A DNA stretch of 7,656 bases from Microbacteriaceae bacterium (GCA_947452355.1 CANGCU010000053.1:1-7656), one strand, 5' to 3'. Numbered from the stretch's first letter, positions 1 through 7,218 are shown. The notes: generated from the letters alone by a model not told the origin. A program made the numbers and translations.

Positions 1-224
1 ACATCCTGCCCATCGTCCTTCTGATCGTGGGGATTGTCATCGCCTTCCCCGTGATTGCACAGGAGTTGGATATGAATGGAACCATCACCGGAGCAGCGAT
101 CCCGAAATTGCTCGGTGCCGCAGCCATACCGATCCTTGGGGGTCTGGCGATTTGGATCTTCAACCTTGTTGTCCTCCTTCGTCCGTCGAAGTCTGCGGCT
201 GAGGGCAACAAGTACGCCGCGTAG
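1..224 (+). CDS. C-terminal fragment of an integral membrane protein (5' end outside window)
   Basis: The reading frame is open from the left edge (first full codon at position 3) to a TAG at 222-224, so only the last 73 residues are present. They show a hydrophobic segment at fragment residues 1-20, a short loop containing ELDMNGT, a second hydrophobic segment at about 36-59 (rich in Ala, Ile, Leu, Gly), and a 14-residue polar tail with basic residues (RPSK...GNK). By the positive-inside rule the C-terminus is probably cytoplasmic. An internal GTG at 27 could be read as a start, but it sits inside the first membrane helix and the frame continues upstream, so this is more likely a truncated larger protein such as a transporter or permease. 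I do not recognise the family. It ends 3 bases before the stop of the opposing minus-strand gene. Confidence 0.7.
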   Translation, partial: ILPIVLLIVGIVIAFPVIAQELDMNGTITGAAIPKLLGAAAIPILGGLAIWIFNLVVLLRPSKSAAEGNKYAA

Positions 225-227
225 CTC

Positions 228-551
228 CTAGTCGCGCATCGCGTCGAAGCGGGCCATCATGTCGTCGATGTCACTCATCGACTGCCACGAGAAGTCCGTC
301 GTCGTCGCGTCGGAGTGAATTGCGATCCACAATCGGGACGGTTCTGAATTCAGGACCGTCTCGATTGCTGTCATGACGTCGGTGCCGGCGGGCTGACCAA
401 TCTGGACCACGAATTCCGCGAAGTGTGCCGCTGGCAGTGTGTGGACACAATCCGAACCAGATCGGTCCCCCACGAACGTAATGTCGTCTCGGTCACGCCG
501 TACCTCGATGTGTTGGTATCTCCCGTCCCGGGAGGTGAACGTCTTTTCCAT
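228..551 (-). CDS. Small acidic hypothetical protein, 107 aa
   Basis: A 107-residue frame on the minus strand runs from ATG (551-549) to TAG (230-228). Its start is supported by an AGAGGAG purine tract at 560-554, only 2 bases from the ATG, which is close but usable. The protein has no signal peptide and no membrane segment, so it is probably cytosolic. It is acidic, with about 19 Asp/Glu against 10 Lys/Arg and only one lysine. The C-terminal third is Asp- and Met-rich ([15 protein letters not shown]). The N-terminal half alternates hydrophobic and charged residues ([17 protein letters not shown]) as expected for beta strands, and the middle ([13 protein letters not shown]) looks helical. I recognise no family or catalytic motif, so no function is proposed. 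It converges with the membrane-protein gene and diverges from icd. That no other convincing gene occupies the stretch, together with the ribosome binding site, supports it being real. Confidence 0.6.
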   Translation of the reverse strand: MEKTFTSRDGRYQHIEVRRDRDDITFVGDRSGSDCVHTLPAAHFAEFVVQIGQPAGTDVMTAIETVLNSEPSRLWIAIHSDATTTDFSWQSMSDIDDMMARFDAMRD

Positions 552-603
552 TTCTCCTCTTTTCTCTCGTTTCTATTTCGAGAGTATGCCGAGGCACAGA
601 CGT

Positions 604-644
604 GTAACGAGACCCACGTGCGGACGCAATCCGCTCTCGTTTAC
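604..644. promoter_or_regulatory. Interrupted inverted repeat (two-tier hairpin) in the divergent intergenic region
   Basis: AACGAGA at 606-612 pairs with TCTCGTT at 635-641. Inside it GCGGA (620-624) pairs with TCCGC (630-634) around a five-base CGCAA loop. The right arm is continuous and the left arm carries a 7-base bulge (613-619). Allowing one extra bulged base, the outer stem extends to GTAACGAGA (604-612) and TCTCGTTTAC (635-644). It lies between the minus-strand hypothetical gene and icd, upstream of the likely icd -10. It could therefore be an operator or DNA cruciform, or an RNA hairpin in a longer leader. There is no T-run, so an intrinsic terminator is unlikely. The pairing is visible in the sequence; the role is inference. 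Confidence 0.5.
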
Positions 645-671
645 CGTCAAAGTCATGTCACGTGCGAGCAA

Positions 672-677
672 TAGACT
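672..677 (+). promoter_or_regulatory. Candidate -10 element of icd (TAGACT)
   Basis: TAGACT matches the actinobacterial TANNNT -10 pattern. It would place the transcription start near 684, giving a leader of about 25 bases that contains the GAAAGG ribosome binding site. No good -35 hexamer lies 16-18 bases upstream; GTCAAA at 646-651 is too far away. This is a weak prediction. Confidence 0.3.
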
Positions 678-695
678 AGGAAGACAAGTTGGCAC

Positions 696-701
696 GAAAG
701 G
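696..701 (+). promoter_or_regulatory. Ribosome binding site of icd, fixing its GTG start
   Basis: GAAAGG lies 7 bases before the GTG at 709. It identifies that GTG as the start. The same frame is open upstream to an ATG at 439, but that extension would run antisense across the neighbouring hypothetical gene and shows no isocitrate dehydrogenase character. Confidence 0.75.
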
Positions 702-708
702 TTTCTCC

Positions 709-1926
709 GTGGAAAAAATCAAGGTCGATGGCATTGTCGTAGAACTCGATGGTGACGAAATGACGCGCATCATTTGGCAGTTCATCAAGGATCGTCTCAT
801 TCACCCGTACCTTGACCTGACGTTGGAGTATTACGACCTGTCGATTCAGAAGCGTGATGAAACGGACGACCAGATCACTATTGATGCCGCGAACGCCATC
901 AAGAAGCACGGCGTTGGTGTGAAGTGCGCCACAATCACACCCGACGAGGCCCGCGTCGAGGAATTCAAATTGAAGAAGATGTGGAAGAGCCCGAACGGCA
1001 CCATTCGCAACATCCTTGGTGGTGTGATTTTCCGTGAGCCCATCATCATCTCGAATATTCCCCGACTTGTCCCCGGCTGGAACAAGCCGATCATCGTGGG
1101 TCGTCACGCGTTCGGTGACCAGTACCGCGCAACCGACTTCACGTTCGACCGTCCCGGCACGCTGACGATTTCCTTCGCTCCGGCTGATGGCACCGAAGCC
1201 CAATCGTTCGAGGTCTTCCAAGCGCCCAGCGCAGGTGTTGCGATGGCGATGTACAACCTCGATGACTCGATTCGGGATTTTGCCCGCGCGTCGCTCAACT
1301 ACGGGCTTACTCGGAACTACCCCGTGTACCTGTCGACGAAAAACACGATTCTTAAGGCCTATGACGGCCGATTCAAGGACATTTTCCAGGAAATCTTTGA
1401 TGCCGAATTCGCCGACAAGTTTGCGAAAGCGGGAATCACCTACGAACACCGCCTCATCGACGACATGGTCGCGAGCGCGATGAAGTGGGAGGGCGGGTAC
1501 GTCTGGGCCACCAAGAACTACGACGGCGATGTCCAATCGGACACCGTTGCTCAAGGTTTCGGTTCGCTCGGGCTGATGACGTCTGTTCTGACGACGCCCG
1601 ATGGAAAAATTGTCGAAGCCGAGGCAGCTCACGGGACGGTCACACGCCACTACCGCGAACACCAAAAGGGCAAACCGACGTCGACGAACCCCATCGCCTC
1701 GATTTACGCGTGGACTCGTGGGCTTCAGCACCGCGGAAAGTTGGACGGGAACCAGGCGCTCATCGACTTCGCCGTCACACTCGAAGAGGTTGTCGTCGAG
1801 TCGGTCGAGGCCGGTCACATGACGAAGGACCTCGCATCGCTCGTCGGTCCTGACCAGACGTGGGAGACGACGGAAGGCTTCCTCGCCACATTGGACGCCG
1901 CGCTGCAGCAACGCCTCGCGTCGTAG
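709..1926 (+). CDS. icd: NADP-dependent isocitrate dehydrogenase (dimeric, eukaryote-like type)
   Basis: This cytosolic TCA-cycle enzyme oxidatively decarboxylates isocitrate to 2-oxoglutarate, with NADP+ and Mg2+ or Mn2+. The GTG start gives 405 residues, the usual length for the homodimeric class that includes human IDH1. Landmarks align almost without offset. The substrate-binding loop [12 protein letters not shown] is at 94-105. [14 protein letters not shown] is at 131-144, with the isocitrate-contacting Arg132 and catalytic Tyr139. YLSTKNTI has the catalytic lysine at 211. Asp252, Asp274 and Asp278 form the metal site ([10 protein letters not shown]). The cofactor loop [11 protein letters not shown] ends near 316, with Arg313-His314 favouring NADP, followed by [16 protein letters not shown]. 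All key residues are present. Many actinobacteria instead carry a monomeric enzyme of about 80 kDa; this one does not belong to that type. The metal ATPase gene follows after 16 bases. Isocitrate dehydrogenase identity is essentially certain. Confidence 0.97.
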   Translation: MEKIKVDGIVVELDGDEMTRIIWQFIKDRLIHPYLDLTLEYYDLSIQKRDETDDQITIDAANAIKKHGVGVKCATITPDEARVEEFKLKKMWKSPNGTIRNILGGVIFREPIIISNIPRLVPGWNKPIIVGRHAFGDQYRATDFTFDRPGTLTISFAPADGTEAQSFEVFQAPSAGVAMAMYNLDDSIRDFARASLNYGLTRNYPVYLSTKNTILKAYDGRFKDIFQEIFDAEFADKFAKAGITYEHRLIDDMVASAMKWEGGYVWATKNYDGDVQSDTVAQGFGSLGLMTSVLTTPDGKIVEAEAAHGTVTRHYREHQKGKPTSTNPIASIYAWTRGLQHRGKLDGNQALIDFAVTLEEVVVESVEAGHMTKDLASLVGPDQTWETTEGFLATLDAALQQRLAS

Positions 1927-1942
1927 TCTCACGACAAACGAC

Positions 1943-3796
1943 ATGTCCCTCCCGTCGGTCATTCGGCGTTATCCGCTCGTCGGAGTTGCGCTCATCGTTG
2001 CGCTCGCGGGGTGGGGTTTCGTGGCCCTCGATTTCGAACTCGGTGCACGAGTTATCGTGTCCGCATTCGCCCTATTTGTCGGGGCGCAACAGTTGTGGGG
2101 GATGGTCCGTTCCATCATTGCGGGCCAGGTCGGTCTGGATATCCTCGCTGTCACGGCCATCATCGCGACACTGGTTATCGGTGAATACTGGGCGAGCCTC
2201 GTCATTGTCCTCATGCTCACGGGTGGCGAGGCGCTGGAGGACTACGCCGAGGGTCGCGCCGAGCGCGAACTCAGTTCCTTGCTTGAACACGTTCCACAGA
2301 TCGCACATCGTTACCGGGCTGACGGAACGACGGAAGACATCGCCGTCTCGCTCGTGGCGGTTGGTGACACACTGTTGGTTCGCCCGAACGAAATCGTGCC
2401 CGTTGACGCAACGCTCTCAAGTTTTACCGCATCGTTCGATGAATCGTCACTGACGGGAGAAAGTCTTCCTGTCGACAAGGTCGACGGCGATTCGGTGATG
2501 TCAGGGTCGCTCAATGGCGCGGGGGCGGTCGACATCGTCGCGACGTCAATCGCGGCGGACAGCCACTATCAGCGGATTGTCGCGCTCGTCACCGAGGCAA
2601 AGCGTTCGAAAGCACCGCTTGTCCGGATTGCCGACCGCTACGCCGTTCCGTTCACCCTCATCGCATATGCCATTGCGGGAGTCGCGTGGTGGATGAGCAG
2701 TGACCCAGCCCGATTCGCCGAGGTCCTCGTCGTGGCGACCCCGTGTCCATTGCTGATTGGCGCCCCGGTCGCGTTTATGGCGGGCATGTCGAGTGCCGCC
2801 CATTCGGGGATTGTCATCAAACACGCGGGCACTTTGGAGCGTCTCGCGCGGGCGGGAACCGTCGCGTTCGATAAGACGGGGACTCTCACCTATGGGATGC
2901 CCCGGGTTGTCGGGGTACATCCCGTTGGGATGACGACGGACGAGCTTCTCGTTTATGTCGGCTCGGCCGAACAGTATTCCTCGCACGTACTCGCCGGGGC
3001 ACTGCGGCTCGCGGTCGCGGAGCGCGAACTTCCCCTGCACGACGTGACGGATTCACGTGAGGTGGCGACACACGGCGTCGAGGCGACCATCAACGGGCGA
3101 ACGGTGTTCGTCGGTAAGCCGAAGTACGTCACCGAAATCGCGTCGAACGTGCCGCCACTCGCGCTCGAGCCGGGCGAGGCCGCGATCTATGTCGCGATTG
3201 ACGGTGTTTTTGCCGGCTCGGTAACCCTCCGTGACGAAATTCGGGGCGATGCCGCGGCGACCCTTGCGGCCCTGCGCACCCTGGGAATTCGACACATCAT
3301 GATGTTGACCGGGGACATCGCCCCGGTCGCGAGTCACGTTGGTGCCGAGTTGGGGATTGACGACGTTCGATCCGAATGTCTACCCGAAGACAAGGTTGCA
3401 GCGATTCGGGACGCGACCAGGCGGCCCATTGTCATGGTTGGGGATGGGGTCAATGATGCACCCGTGCTCGCGGTATCGGACGTTGGGATCGCGATGGGTG
3501 CGAAAGGGTCGACGTCCGCCGCGGAAAGTGCCGACATTGTCATCTTGTTAGACGACATTTCGCGCGTGGCACGAGCGGTGTCCATCGGGCAGCGAACAGT
3601 CGCGATTGCCCTACAATCAATCTGGCTTGGAATTGCCTTATCGATTGTGCTGATGGTTCTGGCGTCATTCGGTTATTTGCCCGCGATTGCGGGCGCGGCA
3701 CTGCAAGAAGTGGTTGACCTCGTTTCAATCCTCGGGGCATTGCGTGCTGTCGGTGCTGGGCGGGCACGCCTCGACGGTGTCGCGGCGGGGCGATAG
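1943..3796 (+). CDS. P1B-type metal cation-transporting ATPase with TPCP motif, no metal-binding N-domain
   Basis: This is a plasma-membrane pump, probably exporting a transition metal. The 617 residues hold about eight membrane helices: four before the actuator domain (about 11-29, 35-59, 64-80, 83-95), two at about 235-250 and 259-281, and two C-terminal (about 561-577, 580-600). The actuator loop is DESSLTGES with TGES at 171-174. The phosphorylation site is DKTGTLT with Asp310. The hinge signatures are MLTGD (454-458) and GDGVNDAP (500-507). The helix-6 ion site reads TPCPL at 266-270 instead of CPC, and the last helix carries QEVVDLVSILGALRA from 588. TPC(P) is the signature given to the P1B-5 group, one member of which is linked to Ni/Fe transport; substrate here is inference. 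It lacks an N-terminal HMA domain and a C-terminal hemerythrin-like domain. The usual nucleotide-domain His-Pro is His-Val (SSHVLA). No Shine-Dalgarno is visible before the ATG, so translation may be coupled to icd. Confidence 0.93.
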   Translation: MSLPSVIRRYPLVGVALIVALAGWGFVALDFELGARVIVSAFALFVGAQQLWGMVRSIIAGQVGLDILAVTAIIATLVIGEYWASLVIVLMLTGGEALEDYAEGRAERELSSLLEHVPQIAHRYRADGTTEDIAVSLVAVGDTLLVRPNEIVPVDATLSSFTASFDESSLTGESLPVDKVDGDSVMSGSLNGAGAVDIVATSIAADSHYQRIVALVTEAKRSKAPLVRIADRYAVPFTLIAYAIAGVAWWMSSDPARFAEVLVVATPCPLLIGAPVAFMAGMSSAAHSGIVIKHAGTLERLARAGTVAFDKTGTLTYGMPRVVGVHPVGMTTDELLVYVGSAEQYSSHVLAGALRLAVAERELPLHDVTDSREVATHGVEATINGRTVFVGKPKYVTEIASNVPPLALEPGEAAIYVAIDGVFAGSVTLRDEIRGDAAATLAALRTLGIRHIMMLTGDIAPVASHVGAELGIDDVRSECLPEDKVAAIRDATRRPIVMVGDGVNDAPVLAVSDVGIAMGAKGSTSAAESADIVILLDDISRVARAVSIGQRTVAIALQSIWLGIALSIVLMVLASFGYLPAIAGAALQEVVDLVSILGALRAVGAGRARLDGVAAGR

Positions 3797-3801
3797 GAAA
3801 G
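3795..3801 (+). promoter_or_regulatory. Ribosome binding site deciding the MFS gene start
   Basis: AGGAAAG overlaps the TAG stop of the ATPase gene and lies 6 bases before the ATG at 3808. An in-frame TTG at 3802 directly abuts the AGGAAAG and would leave no spacer, so the ATG at 3808 is the better start and the protein is two residues shorter than the longest frame. Confidence 0.7.
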
Positions 3802-3807
3802 TTGGAC

Positions 3808-5007
3808 ATGACAACACGAGCAACCACCGAACGCTTTCCGTGGGCGGCGATGTTCGCAATCGGATTCACGGTTTTCGCGACGGTGACGTCCGAGTTCCTT
3901 CCAACGGGCATGCTTCCCTCGATGTCGAAAGACCTGAACGTCAGCACCTCGCAGATTGGCTTCCTCGTCTCGGTGTGGGCGGCCACGGTGGTCTTGACCG
4001 CGATTCCACTGTCCTTGACAACGAGACGCTTCAGTCGTAAATCACTCCTGATCACGTCGGTCGTGCTGTTCACCGTGTCGAATGTCATGGCGGCACTCAC
4101 ACCAACATATGAATTACTGCTTGTATCTCGAATCGTCGGCGGGCTTGGAAACGGCATGTTTTGGATGATTGCGACCGGGTATGTTACAACGATGTTGCCA
4201 TCACAGTGGCGTTCGCGCGGATTTCTGTTCATCTCGGCGGGAGCGAACCTTGCGTTCATCCTGGGATTGCCCTTGGGTTCGGCGCTCGCCGCGGTGTCCG
4301 ACTGGCGTTTCGGATTCGCCATCATGACGATCATGACCGTCGGGGCAAGCGCAAGTTTGTTCTTTTTGCTCACTCCGGTCCCCAACCCGCACACCGAGAA
4401 CTCGGGCGACAAGCATTCCACCGTGCGCGACCGATCGTTCCCCATGGTCCTCTTGTGCGTGAGTGGCGTCTTCCTCGTCGTCGGTGGTGGGGACATGTTC
4501 TACCCATACATCGCACCATTCCTCATCGACATTGCGCACTTCACCCCGTTGACGGTGGCGGTCCCCCTTGCGGCATACGGGGTCGGTGGAACCATCGGAA
4601 TCATCGTCGCGGAACGACTTGGTCGACGACCAGAGAACTTGTCCCGGAACATCGCGGCGGCAATTGTGTTTATGGCGGCGATGATGGTCATTCTCAATCT
4701 CGTCGCGACGTCGCAGGTTCTCGCCATCGTGGCTATCGCGCTCTGGAGCCTCGGGTTCTCGGTCACCGAGCCACTGTTCGGGCAATACATCATGGAACTG
4801 TCCAGTCCACGACTTCGTGACTTTGCCGGCGCGATGCGCACTACGGCGTGGAATCTGGGAATCGGGAGCGGCTCGTTCATCGGTGGAATTCTTCTCGTCC
4901 CGTTCGGAATTGGGTCGCTGCCCTATCTCGGTGCCGTCGTACTCATGGGTGGCGCAACGGTTGCGCTTATTGCGAGGCGCAGGGAACGGGCGTTACGGGC
5001 AAACTAG
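3808..5007 (+). CDS. Major facilitator superfamily exporter, DHA1 (AraJ/drug:H+ antiporter-like)
   Basis: A 399-residue polytopic membrane protein with about twelve hydrophobic segments and a polar central loop (about 191-210, NPHTENSGDKHSTVRDRS) between two six-helix halves, the normal length and layout of 12-helix MFS carriers. The first helix ends in TSEFLPTGMLP (27-37), a motif shared by DHA1 proton-driven exporters, with the membrane acidic residue Glu29. The loop after helix 2 has the basic motif-A remnant TTRRFSRKSLL (71-81). Helix 5 has LGLPLGSAL (152-160), a variant of the antiporter motif C. These features favour proton-coupled efflux of a small molecule (drug, sugar or amino-acid-like), but the substrate cannot be read from sequence. 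It starts 11 bases after the metal ATPase with a good ribosome binding site, so the two are probably co-transcribed. Whether they share a detoxification role is unknown. Confidence 0.88.
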   Translation: MTTRATTERFPWAAMFAIGFTVFATVTSEFLPTGMLPSMSKDLNVSTSQIGFLVSVWAATVVLTAIPLSLTTRRFSRKSLLITSVVLFTVSNVMAALTPTYELLLVSRIVGGLGNGMFWMIATGYVTTMLPSQWRSRGFLFISAGANLAFILGLPLGSALAAVSDWRFGFAIMTIMTVGASASLFFLLTPVPNPHTENSGDKHSTVRDRSFPMVLLCVSGVFLVVGGGDMFYPYIAPFLIDIAHFTPLTVAVPLAAYGVGGTIGIIVAERLGRRPENLSRNIAAAIVFMAAMMVILNLVATSQVLAIVAIALWSLGFSVTEPLFGQYIMELSSPRLRDFAGAMRTTAWNLGIGSGSFIGGILLVPFGIGSLPYLGAVVLMGGATVALIARRRERALRAN

Positions 5008-5010
5008 AAT
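5005..5010 (+). promoter_or_regulatory. Candidate -10 element of glyA (TAGAAT) overlapping the MFS stop codon
   Basis: TAGAAT differs from TATAAT at one base, and its first three bases are the stop codon of the MFS gene. It would start transcription near 5017 and give a leader of about 27 bases. No clear -35 is found 16-18 bases upstream. If used, it would give glyA-folD their own promoter inside the gene run. Confidence 0.3.
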
Positions 5011-5033
5011 GGTCTCAGAAACAACCTTTCAGC

Positions 5034-5039
5034 GAGGAG
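5034..5039 (+). promoter_or_regulatory. Ribosome binding site of glyA
   Basis: GAGGAG lies 4 bases before the GTG at 5044 and is the strongest Shine-Dalgarno match in the window. It supports the GTG start, which also gives the N-terminus expected for the family. Confidence 0.8.
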
Positions 5040-5043
5040 CCAC

Positions 5044-6321
5044 GTGAACGACCGCGATACCTTCAACGCCCCACTGTCCGAGGTTGACCCCGAGATTGCC
5101 GAGGTCTTGAACCTCGAACTCGGTCGTCAGCGCGACTTTCTCGAGATGATTGCCTCGGAGAACTTTGTGTCCCGTGCCGTGCTTCAATCGCAGGGATCAG
5201 TGCTCACGAACAAATATGCCGAGGGCTACCCGGGCAAGCGCTATTACGGTGGGTGCGAGTTCGTTGACATCGCCGAATCCCTCGCAATCGAGCGCGCAAA
5301 ATCCCTGTTCGGTGCTGCCTTTGCGAATGTCCAGCCGCACTCGGGTGCGACGGCAAACGCCGCCGTGTTGCATGCGATCGCGACGAAAGACGACACCATT
5401 TTGGGTCTTGAGCTCGCACACGGTGGGCACCTCACGCACGGCATGAAACTCAACTTCTCGGGCCGTCTGTACAACGCCGTCTCGTACGGTGTTGACCCAG
5501 AAACGTTCCTGATTGACATGAATGTGGTCCGCGAGAAGGCACACGAACACAAGCCGCAGGTCATCATCGCGGGCTGGAGCGCGTACCCGCGTCACCTGGA
5601 TTTCGCGGCGTTCCGCGAGATTGCCGACGAGGTCGGCGCAAAATTGTGGGTCGATATGGCGCACTTCGCTGGACTTGTCGCGGCGGGCGTGCACCCGAAC
5701 CCCGTCCCGTATGCGGATGTCGTGTCGACGACGGTTCACAAGACGCTCGGTGGGCCACGTGCGGGACTGATTCTGTCGCGCGACGAGGAACTCGGTAAAA
5801 AGCTCAATTCGGCGGTGTTCCCTGGACAACAGGGCGGACCGCTCATGCACGTCATCGCTGCGAAGGCGACGGCATTCAAGCTCGCTGCGACTCCCGAATT
5901 CAAGGAACGCCAAGAGCGAACCATCCGAGGAGCTCGCATTCTCGCGGAACGCCTCACGGCGGCAGATGCAACAACGGCCGGTGTCGGCGTGCTGACCGGA
6001 GGAACGGATGTTCACCTCGTGTTGGCCGACCTGCGCAACTCTGTGGTCAACGGCATGGAAGCCCAAGATCTGCTGCACGATGCGGGAATCACCGTGAATC
6101 GCAATTCGGTCCCGTTCGACCCCCGGCCACCGATGGTGACGTCGGGTGTTCGCATCGGCACCGCGGCGCTCGCAACTCGTGGCTTCGGCGACGCCGAGTT
6201 CACCGAAGTGTCGGACATCATCGCGCACGCGTTGATGCCTAATCCTGACGCCACGGAACTCAAGCGGCGCGTGAAGGTGCTCACCGAGGCCTTCCCGCTC
6301 TACCCCGGCCTCGAGCAGTAG
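5044..6321 (+). CDS. glyA: Serine hydroxymethyltransferase
   Basis: This cytosolic PLP enzyme converts serine and tetrahydrofolate to glycine and 5,10-methylene-tetrahydrofolate, the main entry of one-carbon units. The 425 residues match the usual bacterial length (about 415-435). Diagnostic blocks in order are: MIASENFVS (35-43); [16 protein letters not shown] (55-70); the PLP-phosphate region [10 protein letters not shown] (99-108); HGGHLTHG (126-133); DMAHFAGL (204-211), with the PLP-ring aspartate; [13 protein letters not shown] (227-239), where Lys233 forms the Schiff base; FPGQQGGP (259-266); and the C-terminal SGVRIGTAA (367-375) with the substrate-carboxylate arginine. No catalytic block is broken. 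It starts with GTG, 36 bases after the MFS gene, and is followed after 5 bases by folD, which uses its product. This makes a translation-coupled one-carbon pair very likely. Identification is essentially certain. Confidence 0.98.
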   Translation: MNDRDTFNAPLSEVDPEIAEVLNLELGRQRDFLEMIASENFVSRAVLQSQGSVLTNKYAEGYPGKRYYGGCEFVDIAESLAIERAKSLFGAAFANVQPHSGATANAAVLHAIATKDDTILGLELAHGGHLTHGMKLNFSGRLYNAVSYGVDPETFLIDMNVVREKAHEHKPQVIIAGWSAYPRHLDFAAFREIADEVGAKLWVDMAHFAGLVAAGVHPNPVPYADVVSTTVHKTLGGPRAGLILSRDEELGKKLNSAVFPGQQGGPLMHVIAAKATAFKLAATPEFKERQERTIRGARILAERLTAADATTAGVGVLTGGTDVHLVLADLRNSVVNGMEAQDLLHDAGITVNRNSVPFDPRPPMVTSGVRIGTAALATRGFGDAEFTEVSDIIAHALMPNPDATELKRRVKVLTEAFPLYPGLEQ

Positions 6322-6326
6322 GCGCG

Positions 6327-7202
6327 ATGACGGCTCGGTTGCTGGATGGCACGGCGACCGCCGCGGCAATCAAAGCCGACCTCGCCGTTCGTGTTGGCGC
6401 GCTTCGCACGAGGGGTGTCACCCCTGGACTAGCTACGGTACTTGTTGGTTCGGACCCGGGCTCGCTGTGGTACGTTGCCGGAAAACACAAGGATTGTGCC
6501 GAGGTCGGAATCGCCTCGATTCGCCGCGACCTTCCCGACAACGCGACGCAGTCCGACGTCGAGGCGGTCATCGATGAATTGAACGCCAACGACGAGGTCA
6601 CCGGGTACATCGTCCAGCTTCCGTTGCCCGCGCACATCGACACCGATGCGATCCTCGAACGAATAGATCCGCTGAAGGATGCAGACGGCCTCCACCCCAT
6701 GAACCTTGGTCGCCTCGTTAACCGCACGTCGGGCGCCATCGATTCGCCGCTGCCGTGCACCCCGCGAGGGATCATCGAACTCGTCGAGCACCACGGGATT
6801 TCGTGGAACGGCCTCAACGTTGTTGTTATTGGGCGGGGAATCACCGTCGGCAGACCGATCGGCTCGCTGCTGACTCGAAAAGAAGTCAACGCCACCGTGA
6901 CGCTCACGCACACCGGAACGCGAAACATGGCCGACCACCTGGCTGGCGCAGACGTCATTGTTGCGGCCGCCGGCTCGCCGTCAATTGTGAGCGCAGCAAT
7001 GATCAAGCCCGGCGCGATTGTCCTTGATGTTGGGGTCTCTCGGGTAACGAACGCCGACGGTACGACCCGAATTGCTGGTGACGTCGACGCTGACGTCAGC
7101 AGCGTTGCCGGGTGGGTGTCACCAAACCCTGGTGGGGTGGGACCGATGACTCGGGCGATGTTGCTGACGAACGTTGTCGAAATGGCGGAACGCGCGCTCT
7201 AA
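6327..7202 (+). CDS. folD: Bifunctional methylene-tetrahydrofolate dehydrogenase / methenyl-tetrahydrofolate cyclohydrolase
   Basis: This cytosolic enzyme oxidises 5,10-methylene-tetrahydrofolate with NADP+ and hydrolyses the methenyl product to 10-formyl-tetrahydrofolate for purine synthesis and, in most bacteria, initiator Met-tRNA formylation. The 291 residues are normal for FolD. The N-terminal catalytic domain carries [13 protein letters not shown] (41-53) with the active-site Tyr49 and Lys53, then VQLPLP (96-101), KDADGLHP (117-124) with the conserved aspartate Asp120, and PCTPRGI (143-149). The Rossmann domain has [13 protein letters not shown] (165-177), where the common GRS is GRG, and the folate-site signature PGGVGPMT (268-275). 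All catalytic residues are present. The ATG is 5 bases after the glyA stop, with no strong ribosome binding site of its own, so translation is probably coupled to glyA. The gene converges with the lipoprotein gene 7 bases beyond its TAA. Confidence 0.96.
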   Translation: MTARLLDGTATAAAIKADLAVRVGALRTRGVTPGLATVLVGSDPGSLWYVAGKHKDCAEVGIASIRRDLPDNATQSDVEAVIDELNANDEVTGYIVQLPLPAHIDTDAILERIDPLKDADGLHPMNLGRLVNRTSGAIDSPLPCTPRGIIELVEHHGISWNGLNVVVIGRGITVGRPIGSLLTRKEVNATVTLTHTGTRNMADHLAGADVIVAAAGSPSIVSAAMIKPGAIVLDVGVSRVTNADGTTRIAGDVDADVSSVAGWVSPNPGGVGPMTRAMLLTNVVEMAERAL

Positions 7203-7218
7203 CCCTCGATCACGGGTT
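7201..7218. terminator. Weak hairpin between convergent folD and the lipoprotein gene
   Basis: AACCC (7201-7205) pairs with GGGTT (7214-7218) around an 8-base loop and overlaps the 3' ends of both convergent genes. The stem is only 5 bp and there is no proper T-run on either strand, so this is a weak candidate for a bidirectional stop. It may be coincidence. Confidence 0.2.

Noticed and set aside
217..236. Short hairpin between the convergent genes at 224 and 228 as a terminator
   Set aside because: Only three contiguous pairs (TAG/CTA) form before a bulge and there is no T-run.
439..708. N-terminal extension of icd from an ATG at 439
   Set aside because: It would add 90 residues with no family resemblance and overlap the divergent gene. 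The GTG at 709 has a good ribosome binding site and gives the exact family length.
676..1962. 428-residue open frame on the minus strand covering the whole of icd
   Set aside because: It mirrors a highly conserved enzyme on the other strand, is Arg/Val/Asp-rich with no domain character, and such long antisense frames are common opposite GC-rich codon-biased genes.
3540..4496. 318-residue minus-strand frame across the ATPase/MFS junction
   Set aside because: It spans two well-supported plus-strand genes and its product is Arg/Pro/Thr-rich without domain or membrane pattern, as expected for a shadow frame.
5008..5043. Possible riboswitch (for example glycine or folate related) before glyA
   Set aside because: The gap is only 36 bases, too short for a known aptamer, and shows only a 4-bp GAAA/TTTC pairing.
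5197..6369. 390-residue minus-strand frame opposite glyA
   Set aside because: It is an antisense shadow of an unambiguous glyA with Arg-rich low-information composition and no ribosome binding logic.
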